The position numbers and the translations under genes are program-made. Shown here piece by piece: positions 27,160 through 36,123 of a stretch of DNA of 64,000 bases. The first letter of the stretch is position 1; each line of letters starts with the position of its first letter. The DNA is from Alistipes megaguti (lineage in GTDB: Bacteria > Bacteroidota > Bacteroidia > Bacteroidales > Rikenellaceae). The notes under the pieces are model-generated. The model saw only the letters and a list, made by a program, of their open reading frames with translations, was not told where the DNA came from and did no database searches. Location: NCBI RefSeq assembly GCF_900604385.1, contig NZ_LR027382.1, forward strand, positions 620,001 through 684,000, written 5' to 3'.

Positions 27160-28656
27160 TTATTTTGCATAATATAAACCGACATTCGACAGATTGGCCG
27201 TTCTCCGGGTCTGTTCGATGGTGACCCGAAGATTCCGGGCCGTACGGGGAGTATCGAGTTTCACAAGCCGCTTATGACCGATGGTAATCCCCTGGGCGAT
27301 CGTCTCCCAGGTAGATCCGTCGGAGGTGATCTCCACGCGGAAACGTTCCACACGCTGTCCCCGTGCAATATCCTCCTGCAACATCACGACATTGAACAAC
27401 TGTCCCGGTTGCACGTCGAACTCCCGCGATTTTCCGCTTGCCGCCTGCCAAGCGCCATCACCGCCGATCACCCGATTGTCGGTGAAGGATTCCCGGATCC
27501 AGGTCCCGAATTCACCGAGACGCTGCACATCGGCATCAGGCAGAAGTCCCCGCGTATCAGGCGGGATATTGAGCAACAGAACCGCATTCGATCCCACCGA
27601 TGCAAAATAGATCTGCTTGAGCGTTTCAAGGCTCTTGGGTTGCTGATCGGCGTGGTAGAACCATCCGTTGCGGATCGAAACATCGACTTCGGCCGGATAC
27701 CAATACAACGCCTTGGCGCGGGAAAGCACGTCACGGCTGCCCAGATCTGCCGATTTCGCTTCGAGACCCGAGACAACCGTAGCCGGATTTTTGAGCGGCG
27801 CAGGCTGCAACGCCACACTGCTCCACTCCTGCTCGCGACCCCGGCCGGCCTCGTTGCCGACCCAACGGATATCGTCTCCCATGATGGCCGTCACAACATG
27901 GGGCTGCAAATCCTTCACGGCCTTCATGTAACGGGGCCAGTCGAACGTATGCGTCGGGGTTCCCGGAATCGAAGACCCGTTGGCGCCGTCAAACCACATC
28001 TCGGCAACATCACCGTACCAGGTCAACAATTCGGTAATCTGTGCCACGAACATGTCGTCATACTCCGGGGTACCGTAGCAGGACGCGTTGCGATCCCACG
28101 GCGAAACATAGAGTCCCAGTTTCATGCCGTATTTGTCGCACGACTCGCGAAGCATCTGCACGACATCGCCCTTGCCGTCTTTCCAACTCGACGACGCCAC
28201 CGAATGCGAGGTCGTCTTCGTGGGCCACAGGCAGAACCCGTCGTGATGCTTTGCCGTCAGCATCACCAACTTGAACCCGGCATCCTTCAACGTACGGACC
28301 CATTGATCGGTATCGAGTTCGCCAGGATTGAACACATCGGGATTCTCGGTCCCGTCACCCCATTCCTGACCTGTCCAGGTATTGACCGTAAAGTGGATGA
28401 ATGCGGTCAGCTCCCAGCGCTGCCACTCCAACTGGGCCGGAGTAGGAATCAACCGGGCTGCCATATCCACCTTCTCTTCGAGCGTAGCCGATCCCAGATC
28501 GACGAATTTCTCGAAATATTCCGTATTCTCCTCGATCGGGCTCCCCGTCGGAGGAACATTATCCGCGTAGAATTTATCCGATGCCGCGCAGCTGACCGGT
28601 GCCATAAACACAAGCATCAGAAGCATTCGGGTATATATCCGAAACTTGAATTCCAT
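27160..28656 (-). CDS. Alpha-L-fucosidase (GH29), lipoprotein
   Basis: Removes alpha-L-fucose from glycans. The 498-aa protein has a lipobox PVSC (Cys23), then the GH29 barrel with WTGQEWGDG, LTAKHHDGFCLWPTK and GLYVSPWDRN, and the nucleophile Asp223 in EMWFDGANG. The C-terminal part from about 370 is a beta-sandwich. Sequence around the active site resembles the GH29 subgroup that prefers branched alpha-1,3/1,4-fucose as in Lewis structures; that preference is tentative. It lies 20 nt before the BACON protein gene and 32 nt after the first GH16. Confidence 0.9.
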   Translation of the reverse strand: MEFKFRIYTRMLLMLVFMAPVSCAASDKFYADNVPPTGSPIEENTEYFEKFVDLGSATLEEKVDMAARLIPTPAQLEWQRWELTAFIHFTVNTWTGQEWGDGTENPDVFNPGELDTDQWVRTLKDAGFKLVMLTAKHHDGFCLWPTKTTSHSVASSSWKDGKGDVVQMLRESCDKYGMKLGLYVSPWDRNASCYGTPEYDDMFVAQITELLTWYGDVAEMWFDGANGSSIPGTPTHTFDWPRYMKAVKDLQPHVVTAIMGDDIRWVGNEAGRGREQEWSSVALQPAPLKNPATVVSGLEAKSADLGSRDVLSRAKALYWYPAEVDVSIRNGWFYHADQQPKSLETLKQIYFASVGSNAVLLLNIPPDTRGLLPDADVQRLGEFGTWIRESFTDNRVIGGDGAWQAASGKSREFDVQPGQLFNVVMLQEDIARGQRVERFRVEITSDGSTWETIAQGITIGHKRLVKLDTPRTARNLRVTIEQTRRTANLSNVGLYYAK

Positions 28657-28688
28657 CTGAATGTAAATTTATTCGTAATACAATATTG

Positions 28689-29570
28689 CTACTCCTCCTC
28701 AACAACCCGCACCCAGTCCACTGACATCTCATACGGCAAAACATCGAACGACGGCAGCCAGGAGGCCCGCCAAGCATTGCCGCCGTAACTCTGCATCGGA
28801 GCACAGGACTGATTGATGATGATATAATAGTCACGGGATTCGAACGGCCAGATACCGCCATCAGCCTCAACCTGGGCCTGCGTAACCGTAAAGGTCACTT
28901 CGCCGTTCACGGTCCATTCGAGTTTCCCGGGCGTTTTGCGCACCCCGTAAATATTGTATTCCGACAAACTCAACCCGGCGGTCGAAGCGGTGACTTTCGC
29001 ACTCTTCGAAGCGTTTCCGCCACCCTGCCGCGTATAATGCACGGCGTGTTCGATCCATGCCTCGGAATTATAATGTTCCATGATGTCGATCTCACCGGCC
29101 TCGGGCCAGGTGGTGGAATTCTCATCAACGGGCATCAGCCAAATAGCCGGCCACGCACCGTCGCCTGTCGAGGAAAAACGAGCCCTCACGGTCACTTCGC
29201 CATAACGGAAGGCATAGAGAACCAGCCCGCTCGGTTTCATGGTCTGCAAGCCCATGCAAAACGGAGCATTCGTAGCCGGTTGTCCGTATTCGGCCGGCGA
29301 CACAGCCTGCAAGGAGAGCACCCCATCGACCGGCACGTAGCTCTCCAACGGAATTTGTCCCATGAATTTCTTCCAGTTGGCATACTGGTTGGCCGGGCAT
29401 ATGGCCCATTTGGTCGCATCAACCGTCGATTCGGTAAAATCCTCGAAGAAACCTGTTTCCAGAGCCTCCTCCCCGGATCCGACAAACGGGGGAATATTCG
29501 GGGTCTCCTCGCTGCAAGCCACAGCCGTGAGGAGAATTCCCAAACACAAGATATTGATCACTCTTTTCAT
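28689..29570 (-). CDS. GH16 family endo-glycosidase, lipoprotein (long)
   Basis: The second GH16 of the PUL, 293 aa, lipobox AVAC (Cys19). Catalytic strand AGEIDIMEHYNSE with nucleophile Glu160, Asp162 and acid/base Glu165. The preceding WPAIWLMPVDENSTTWP and the terminal YEMSVDWVRV are family hallmarks. It differs clearly from the 257-aa GH16 downstream in the same operon, so the two may attack different linkages, or one may act at the surface and the other in the periplasm. It lies 70 nt after the SusD gene, the classical place for a surface enzyme. Confidence 0.9.
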   Translation of the reverse strand: MKRVINILCLGILLTAVACSEETPNIPPFVGSGEEALETGFFEDFTESTVDATKWAICPANQYANWKKFMGQIPLESYVPVDGVLSLQAVSPAEYGQPATNAPFCMGLQTMKPSGLVLYAFRYGEVTVRARFSSTGDGAWPAIWLMPVDENSTTWPEAGEIDIMEHYNSEAWIEHAVHYTRQGGGNASKSAKVTASTAGLSLSEYNIYGVRKTPGKLEWTVNGEVTFTVTQAQVEADGGIWPFESRDYYIIINQSCAPMQSYGGNAWRASWLPSFDVLPYEMSVDWVRVVEEE

Positions 29571-29640
29571 CTTCGTGTTGTTTTTCTGTTGGGTTCACCG
29601 ATCGTCCGCGACTCTCCACGGACGATCGGAATCCCGGGCT

Positions 29641-31272
29641 CTACCAGCCCGGATTCTGAACCAGTTTGTGATTTTTGAAAAGCTCCGTATTCGGAATGGG
29701 ATAGAAATACATCTTGTCCTCCCAAACTCGCGTAGTCACGAGTTTTCGCTCGTAACGAACGTTCGATCCGTCATAAATAACATTCACGCCATAGATCTCA
29801 CGCGTGCTCGGGCCGATCATCCATCGACGAATATCCCAGAAACGATGGTCTTCGAACGCCAGTTCCACACGTCTCTCATTGCGCAGGCGATCCGTGAAAT
29901 CGTTTGTAACGTTCAGAGCCGGAACTCCCGCACGGGTCCGAATCTGATTGACCGCAGCAAGCGGCGAGAGCGGGAACTCATCGGAGGTAAACGTCTGATT
30001 TCCCGAATACTCATACAAGGCTTCGGCATAGTTGAGCAACACTTCGGCATAACGGAACAGCACCCAATTGTGCGGGGCCGTAGTGGTCTGGCCGTCGGCG
30101 AAGTTCACCTCCTCCTGAACATACTTGCGCAGATAATAAGAAGTTCGGCTCGCCCCTTCGAGTGGCAGGCCGTTACGCCCGCCTTCGAAGCACTCCACCG
30201 GAACACCTTTCCACATGGCACCGTTGTAAAGCACCGTTGCGAACAGACGCGGATCCCGACGATTCGTATTGTAGATGTTGTTCACATGGTCGGAATTGTT
30301 CCAGTCGAACGGCTTGCCGTCGATATCGAAAGCATCGACCAGGTTCTGAGTCGGCGTATTTCCCGAATTACCTCCTTCGTAGCCAATCGGGAAATTGAGC
30401 GATTCGAACGTATTGCTGTTCGCTTCCCGGCGTTCGAGGATCAACTCCTGCGACGAAAGGTTGTTCACCGGGCTCTCGTCGGGAACCAACCGGTATACAT
30501 TCAAATCAATCACCTCCTTGGCTGCCGACGCGGCCGCATGCCATTTTTCCAAATCATTGTCCGGATTGTGGAGTTTGCTGGCCGCATAGAGCAATACCCG
30601 GGATTTCAGGGCCAACACCGCACCCCGCGTGATACGTCCCGTCTCCGATCCGTACACGTTCTGATAGTTCAGAGGCAATTCCGGAGCAATCTCATCGCAT
30701 TCCGACACGATAAAGGAGACAATCTGGTCAAAACCCGACGGCTCGACCGTATTGACCTCCGACGGAGAGTAGGTACGCGTAAGCAGAGGAACATTGTTGT
30801 AACGTTTGGCCAGTTCGAAATGGAAAAATGCACGCAGGAACCGGGCCTCGTAAGGATAATAGACATAGGCCGACATCTCATCCTCGTACTTGTCATTCCA
30901 CTCACTGTTGGGGAAGTCGGGTTGATAACTTTCGAGAAAGAGATTTGCAGCACGGATACCCTTGTAGAGCTGCGCCCACTGATCGTCGAGCGTATTGATG
31001 GCGCTCCAACTGCCGTCGCCGAACTGATGGATCGCCGACGTCGTCCAGGCATAGTCGGCATCGTCGGTCGCCGCCGAAAGCATAGCGTTGCCCACATTGC
31101 CGAAATCCTTGGGCAGATATCCGTAAACATTTGTCAGCATCTTCTTCGTGCGGGAGAAATAGACGAACATTTCATCCTTGCTGAATCCCGAAGTCTCATC
31201 ATAATCGAGATAGTTGCACGAACAGAAGGCCAACATCGTCAGAACAAGCGTATATTTCGAGATGGTTTTCAT
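29641..31272 (-). CDS. SusD-like glycan-binding lipoprotein (pair 1)
   Basis: Outer-membrane lipoprotein that forms the lid of its SusC partner and captures oligosaccharides. 543 aa, lipobox FCSC (Cys19), helical TPR-like core (FLRAFFHFELAKRYNNVPLLTR is the family hallmark region), and a C-terminal RagB/SusD domain (LRNERRVELAFEDHRFWDIRRW) ending NPGW. It starts 11 nt after the SusC gene at 31284-34259, so they act as a pair. Confidence 0.95.
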   Translation of the reverse strand: MKTISKYTLVLTMLAFCSCNYLDYDETSGFSKDEMFVYFSRTKKMLTNVYGYLPKDFGNVGNAMLSAATDDADYAWTTSAIHQFGDGSWSAINTLDDQWAQLYKGIRAANLFLESYQPDFPNSEWNDKYEDEMSAYVYYPYEARFLRAFFHFELAKRYNNVPLLTRTYSPSEVNTVEPSGFDQIVSFIVSECDEIAPELPLNYQNVYGSETGRITRGAVLALKSRVLLYAASKLHNPDNDLEKWHAAASAAKEVIDLNVYRLVPDESPVNNLSSQELILERREANSNTFESLNFPIGYEGGNSGNTPTQNLVDAFDIDGKPFDWNNSDHVNNIYNTNRRDPRLFATVLYNGAMWKGVPVECFEGGRNGLPLEGASRTSYYLRKYVQEEVNFADGQTTTAPHNWVLFRYAEVLLNYAEALYEYSGNQTFTSDEFPLSPLAAVNQIRTRAGVPALNVTNDFTDRLRNERRVELAFEDHRFWDIRRWMIGPSTREIYGVNVIYDGSNVRYERKLVTTRVWEDKMYFYPIPNTELFKNHKLVQNPGW

Positions 31273-31283
31273 CTGTTTTCGTA

Positions 31284-34259
31284 TTAGAAGGTTAAATTGA
31301 CGCCGATGTGGTAAGATCTGAGCGACGGATAGGTCGCTTTCAGCATCTCGGGATCAAGACTCTTGACGTTGTCCAAGGAAAAGAGATTGGATCCCCGGGC
31401 GAAAATCCGCACCGACGAAGTCCGAATCGCATTGGACCATCGTTTGGGAAGTGTCCAGCTGATTTCCAGATTACGCAGTTTGAGGAAAGCACCGTTCTCC
31501 TGCCAAATGGAACTATTCTGGTAATTATTCTGGTTGTCAAGCGTCGAAAGCCGCGGGTACAGGGCATTCTCCATGTTTGCGGCCGTCCACCGATTGGCCA
31601 AATAATGAGTCGACACGTTCTTGTTGTTGCGCAAAGGCTGATAATAGCTGGTCATGCTTTTCAGCAACGTATAGTTCGCCACACCCTGGAAATCGGCCCG
31701 AATGCCGATACCCCGCCATTGGGCACCCACCGTGAACCCATAGTAGATCTCGGGCAATGTCGTGCTGTAACCCATGGCGATGCGGTCGTAAGCATCTATC
31801 TTCTTGTCGTCGTTCAGATCCTTGTATTTCACGTCTCCGGGACGAACCTGCGAGAAGGTATGCTCAACGCTGTTCTCGACATCCTGCATATCGCGGAAAA
31901 AGCCTACGGCCTGCAATCCGAAGAACTGCCCGATCCGGCCACCCGTCTGGCAAAGGTAATCATACGGCTGATAGCCCTCATTCATGTTGACAATCTCGTT
32001 GCGAGCGAATGTGAACGTTCCGCCGATCATGTAGCTCCAGTCGCCAATCGTTTGGTGCCAGTTCAGTGCAGCTTCGACACCCCGATTGCGGACATGTCCC
32101 TCGTTGCGGTTGGACATGGCGACCCCCAGGATACTCGAATAGACATTCTCCGTGCTGCACAGAATATTCTGCCGATCCTCATAGAAGGCATCCATCGACA
32201 GATCAAGCCCCTTGAAAAGCTGCATGTCGATACCCACATTGGCCTTATAGGCGGTTTCACACGTCAGGTCGTAATTCGCCAACGCACCCTCGGTCCATCC
32301 TTCGGCCGATGCATTGCCGGATCCGAACCAATAGGAATTACCGCCGACATAATACTGACGGCTCAATCCGTAGGACATCAGATCGCTGCCCGTAATGCCC
32401 CACGAAGCCCGCAGCTTCAAATAATCGACCACTTTCGAATTCTTCAAGAAGTTCTCGTTCGAAAGCACCCATGCGGCCGAAACTGCCGGGAAGAAACGAT
32501 ATTTGTCTCCTTGGGGCATGACGCTCGATCCGGCATAGGACATGGCCACATCGAAGAAATAGCGGTTCATATAGCCGTAATGGGCCGAAGCAACGACACT
32601 CTGACGCCGATACGTATTGTTGCGATCCTTCTTGATGCTGCCCTCCATGTGGTACCCAGCCATCGCCTTCAACGTGTGACGGTTACCCCAATCCCGATTG
32701 TAACGAACGATGGCATCCACCGTAGTGATCATGACCACGGCTCCGACCGAACTGCTGTAAGTCAACGGAGAATCGGCACCAATCGTCGTGCGGGCGATAT
32801 TCATCGTTCCGTCGGGATTGCGTGTTCCCTGGAGCACCTCCGAAGCATAGGTTTTACTTTGACCCTCCCAGAAGCTGGCCCGGTTGTCGAATGCCAAAGC
32901 GCCCTCCACACTCAAACCTTCCGTCAGCATCGAGAGATTCTGCGTAAGACGCATGTCGGCATACAAGGCACGGTCGATCCCGTCGGTATATCCCTTTCCG
33001 ACCAAGTCTCCGATGGGGTTGTTGCGCAGGTTGTCACCACCCCACTTGCCGGTCGAAGTCTTGATCGGGAATGCCAGGGCCGGCGTATCGTAGAGTTGCT
33101 GGAAGATCGTATTGTAAGCCGTCGTCGGGCGATGGTGCTGCTCGATCTGACCCAATACGTTCACCTTCAAGCGAGTCGTCGGGGTAAAGTCCACATCGAG
33201 ATTCGTGCGCACGCTCAACCGGTCCCATTCCATCTGCGACGAGTAATCGGGATCCATGTCCGCCGGCTTAATCAGGCCATCGCTGCCATTGTAGGTCAAC
33301 TGGCTGTAATAACGCACGGATTTCGATCCTCCTCGGAACGAGGCAATCAGTTCATGGTTATAACCGGCGCTGCGGACCGCTTCGTCCCACCAATTGACAT
33401 TGGGGAACATCTCCGGATTGGCTCCGGTACGGATGTCGTTCAGATCGGCCTCGGAATAACGTCGGCGTAATCCGTCGTAATAAAGCGCCTCGTTCATGGC
33501 CGCCGCATACTGGTTTGCATCAGCCATTTCGGGCAACCGGAACGGAGTATCGACACCGAACTGATACGAAACTTTGGCATGCATACCCTGCGACAAACCC
33601 CGTTTGGTCGTCACCAGAATGATGCCGTTGGCACCACGCATACCGTAGATGGCCAAGGATGCTGCATCCTTCAAAACCGAAACGCTTTCAATTTCTTCGA
33701 GAGAGAGCGAACGCAACGGACGTTCGAAACCATCAACAAGAATCAACGGAGTCGTGTTGTTGAGTGTCGCCAGGCCCCGGATAAAGAAGGTCGGATCGTT
33801 ATTCCAGGCCGCGGTTTCATTCTGCATGACATAGAGTCCGGCCAACTTGCCGTAGAGCGCATTTGCCGGATTGTTCACCGAACGCTCGATATCATCGCAC
33901 GAAACAGTCGAGACGGCCGAAGTCCGTTCTCCTTCGCGCACCGTATTGCCATATCCCAAGGGAACCACCTCCGAAGTGACATCCATCACCACAGTCGTGA
34001 AGTCTCCGTCAAGAACCACAGTCTTGTGCTTGGTGTTGTATCCCGACACCTCTACCGGAAGCCCCCGAAGCGAATTGTCGAGCACGGCGATTCCGTTTTC
34101 GTCGGTCAGGACGTCCTGACGGTATCTGTTCTGAGGAGAAACGGCGTACCCGAAAAGGGGCTTGTTCTCCTGATCGACAACCCGCAACTTGAGATCCTGT
34201 CCCAAAGATATTCCGGGCAGAATACTGAGCAACAGGAATATATATGTTCTTCTTATCAT
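31284..34259 (-). CDS. SusC-like TonB-dependent transporter (pair 1)
   Basis: Outer-membrane importer of oligosaccharides. The 991-aa protein has a signal peptide (to about residue 20), an N-terminal Ig-like regulatory domain that is more divergent than usual (LKLRVVDQENKPLFGYAV), the plug with LVDGFERPLRSLSLEEIESV, the SusC signature LKDAASLAIYGMRGANGIIL and TTKRG, and the barrel ending in Phe. It is a little shorter than its PUL partner of 1,055 aa. It follows the SusD of pair 2 by 30 nt. Confidence 0.95.
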   Translation of the reverse strand: MIRRTYIFLLLSILPGISLGQDLKLRVVDQENKPLFGYAVSPQNRYRQDVLTDENGIAVLDNSLRGLPVEVSGYNTKHKTVVLDGDFTTVVMDVTSEVVPLGYGNTVREGERTSAVSTVSCDDIERSVNNPANALYGKLAGLYVMQNETAAWNNDPTFFIRGLATLNNTTPLILVDGFERPLRSLSLEEIESVSVLKDAASLAIYGMRGANGIILVTTKRGLSQGMHAKVSYQFGVDTPFRLPEMADANQYAAAMNEALYYDGLRRRYSEADLNDIRTGANPEMFPNVNWWDEAVRSAGYNHELIASFRGGSKSVRYYSQLTYNGSDGLIKPADMDPDYSSQMEWDRLSVRTNLDVDFTPTTRLKVNVLGQIEQHHRPTTAYNTIFQQLYDTPALAFPIKTSTGKWGGDNLRNNPIGDLVGKGYTDGIDRALYADMRLTQNLSMLTEGLSVEGALAFDNRASFWEGQSKTYASEVLQGTRNPDGTMNIARTTIGADSPLTYSSSVGAVVMITTVDAIVRYNRDWGNRHTLKAMAGYHMEGSIKKDRNNTYRRQSVVASAHYGYMNRYFFDVAMSYAGSSVMPQGDKYRFFPAVSAAWVLSNENFLKNSKVVDYLKLRASWGITGSDLMSYGLSRQYYVGGNSYWFGSGNASAEGWTEGALANYDLTCETAYKANVGIDMQLFKGLDLSMDAFYEDRQNILCSTENVYSSILGVAMSNRNEGHVRNRGVEAALNWHQTIGDWSYMIGGTFTFARNEIVNMNEGYQPYDYLCQTGGRIGQFFGLQAVGFFRDMQDVENSVEHTFSQVRPGDVKYKDLNDDKKIDAYDRIAMGYSTTLPEIYYGFTVGAQWRGIGIRADFQGVANYTLLKSMTSYYQPLRNNKNVSTHYLANRWTAANMENALYPRLSTLDNQNNYQNSSIWQENGAFLKLRNLEISWTLPKRWSNAIRTSSVRIFARGSNLFSLDNVKSLDPEMLKATYPSLRSYHIGVNLTF

Positions 34260-34289
34260 TGTATATCTGCTTTTCTGGTTAATACACGA

Positions 34290-36110
34290 TTACCATCCGG
34301 GATTCTGAACCAGCCCCTTCTGTACCTCGTCCAAAGGTATTGCACTAAAATACCATTTCGGAGAAAAGTTATTCTTCCAATAGCGGTCCGTCATCGGCTG
34401 ACGCTCCAACGTGATCATGTTGGTATCGCTATCCAGCGTAATCGAAACCTGATAGAGCGTTTTGGTGAACTCCTCCTTCATTTTCCAGCGCACGAGGTCG
34501 AACCAGCGAACCTCCTCGAATCCGAATTCAAGACAACGTTCCAGAAGCACCGTCTTGCGGAACTCCTCCTTCGTCATGGACCGGACACCCGGGACCTCGG
34601 GCATTCCGACACGTTTGCGGACCTCCTGCAAATTGGTATACTTGTCTCCGTAAAGTCCGGTAGTCTCCACCTCGTTGAGCGCTTCGGCGTAGCTGAGGTA
34701 GATTTCAGACAGACGCATCCACGGCCATTGGAGATACTTGCCATTCATCGTGCTCGCATCAAGATCGAACATGAATTTACGCATGTTCGTACCCGTTACG
34801 AGCGTTTTCAATCCCAGGTTGTTGTAATCGTCGCCATTGATCCACGACTTGAAATAGGGGCTCGTACCGCCACCGATCTTGCGATCGCCCAATACCACAA
34901 GCGTCTCATACATGCGCGGATCCCTATTGGCAAAGGGGTTACCCGGAGCCAACATCGGGTCGCTGTTATCCTTCGGCCACTGAAAGGTGATCGGTTTGCT
35001 CCAATCGTTGTCTGCCGGCGTACCATCCGTCTTGGGGAACATCTCCAGGTAATTCAGCGTGGAGTTGCCGCTGCCCCATTTGGCAATCGTCTGGAACATC
35101 CAGTCCGTCGGTCCGCCGATCCGGTTGACGTTGCAACGCGTCGAGATTAGAATCTCGTTGTTGCCCCGGTTGAAGTAACCGTTGCGGAAGTCCTCCCGCG
35201 GGTTGCCCGTATTCACCAACATATAAGGATCAGCCGTATTCTCACGGAAGAATTCCTCGCAGGCACTGATAACAGCCTCCCAACGGCTCTTCTGATAGTC
35301 GCCATACCAGGTTACCAGTTGGCTCGAAGCCTCTCCGGCAAGATAAGGTTCCGTATCGTTGAACACCGGGCTGGCAGCAAAGAGCAGAACACGAATCTTG
35401 CAGGCCAACGCTCCGGCCTTGGTAAAACGACCGTCATCAGTCGGATCCACCTTCCACGGGAGATCGGCGGCCGCTTCGTCGCAAAGTCGCGTAATGAAGG
35501 CGACCGTCTGTTCGACCGTAGCTCGAGGATAATAAGTCTCGTCTCCGGGCTTGATCACCTTATCAATAATAGGCAGACCACCGAAGTGGCGGAACATGTC
35601 GGTATAGTGAACGGCTATGACCATCTTCATTTCGGCCTTGCGCCGTTTTTTGAGTGTTTCGTCCATATCAGGAACCGCATCGATGTTCTCAATGACGATC
35701 CACGCGGCACGTACACTCTCCCAACAATGCTCCTGCGTAAACGAATATTTCGAGTTTGCCATCCATTGCTTATCAGCCGAGTTGTACTGACCGTTATAGT
35801 AATGCATGTCAGACTCATGGTTCCAGCCCAGAGTCGACACTCCGAGGTCGGTAATACACTCCAAAATGTCCCGACCGAGTTTCGGTCCCCAAGACCCGGA
35901 CTGATAGGGCAGTCCGAAAGGAAGCGCAAAATAGGCCTCCGCAACAGCCCGCTCGGCATACACACGCGATGCGAATACCGAATCCTTGTTCATGCCACCA
36001 TCGGGTGCCTTATCCAGAAAGTCGGCTCCGAATTTCAGATCCGTACAACAGGTCAACATTACAGATCCGACAATCAGGCAGAGGGATAATATGGTTCTTT
36101 TCAGTATCAT
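34290..36110 (-). CDS. SusD-like glycan-binding lipoprotein (pair 2)
   Basis: 606-aa lipoprotein with lipobox MLTC (Cys21). N-terminal SusD-like helices (WESVRAAWIVIENIDAVP, MVIAVHYTDMFRHFGGLP) and C-terminal SusD domain (LLERCLEFGFEEVRWFDLVR), ending NPGW. Larger than the SusD of pair 1 and only distantly similar, so it may bind another glycan length or branch. It starts 13 nt after its SusC partner. Confidence 0.95.
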   Translation of the reverse strand: MILKRTILSLCLIVGSVMLTCCTDLKFGADFLDKAPDGGMNKDSVFASRVYAERAVAEAYFALPFGLPYQSGSWGPKLGRDILECITDLGVSTLGWNHESDMHYYNGQYNSADKQWMANSKYSFTQEHCWESVRAAWIVIENIDAVPDMDETLKKRRKAEMKMVIAVHYTDMFRHFGGLPIIDKVIKPGDETYYPRATVEQTVAFITRLCDEAAADLPWKVDPTDDGRFTKAGALACKIRVLLFAASPVFNDTEPYLAGEASSQLVTWYGDYQKSRWEAVISACEEFFRENTADPYMLVNTGNPREDFRNGYFNRGNNEILISTRCNVNRIGGPTDWMFQTIAKWGSGNSTLNYLEMFPKTDGTPADNDWSKPITFQWPKDNSDPMLAPGNPFANRDPRMYETLVVLGDRKIGGGTSPYFKSWINGDDYNNLGLKTLVTGTNMRKFMFDLDASTMNGKYLQWPWMRLSEIYLSYAEALNEVETTGLYGDKYTNLQEVRKRVGMPEVPGVRSMTKEEFRKTVLLERCLEFGFEEVRWFDLVRWKMKEEFTKTLYQVSITLDSDTNMITLERQPMTDRYWKNNFSPKWYFSAIPLDEVQKGLVQNPGW

Positions 36111-36123
36111 GATGCAGCTCTGT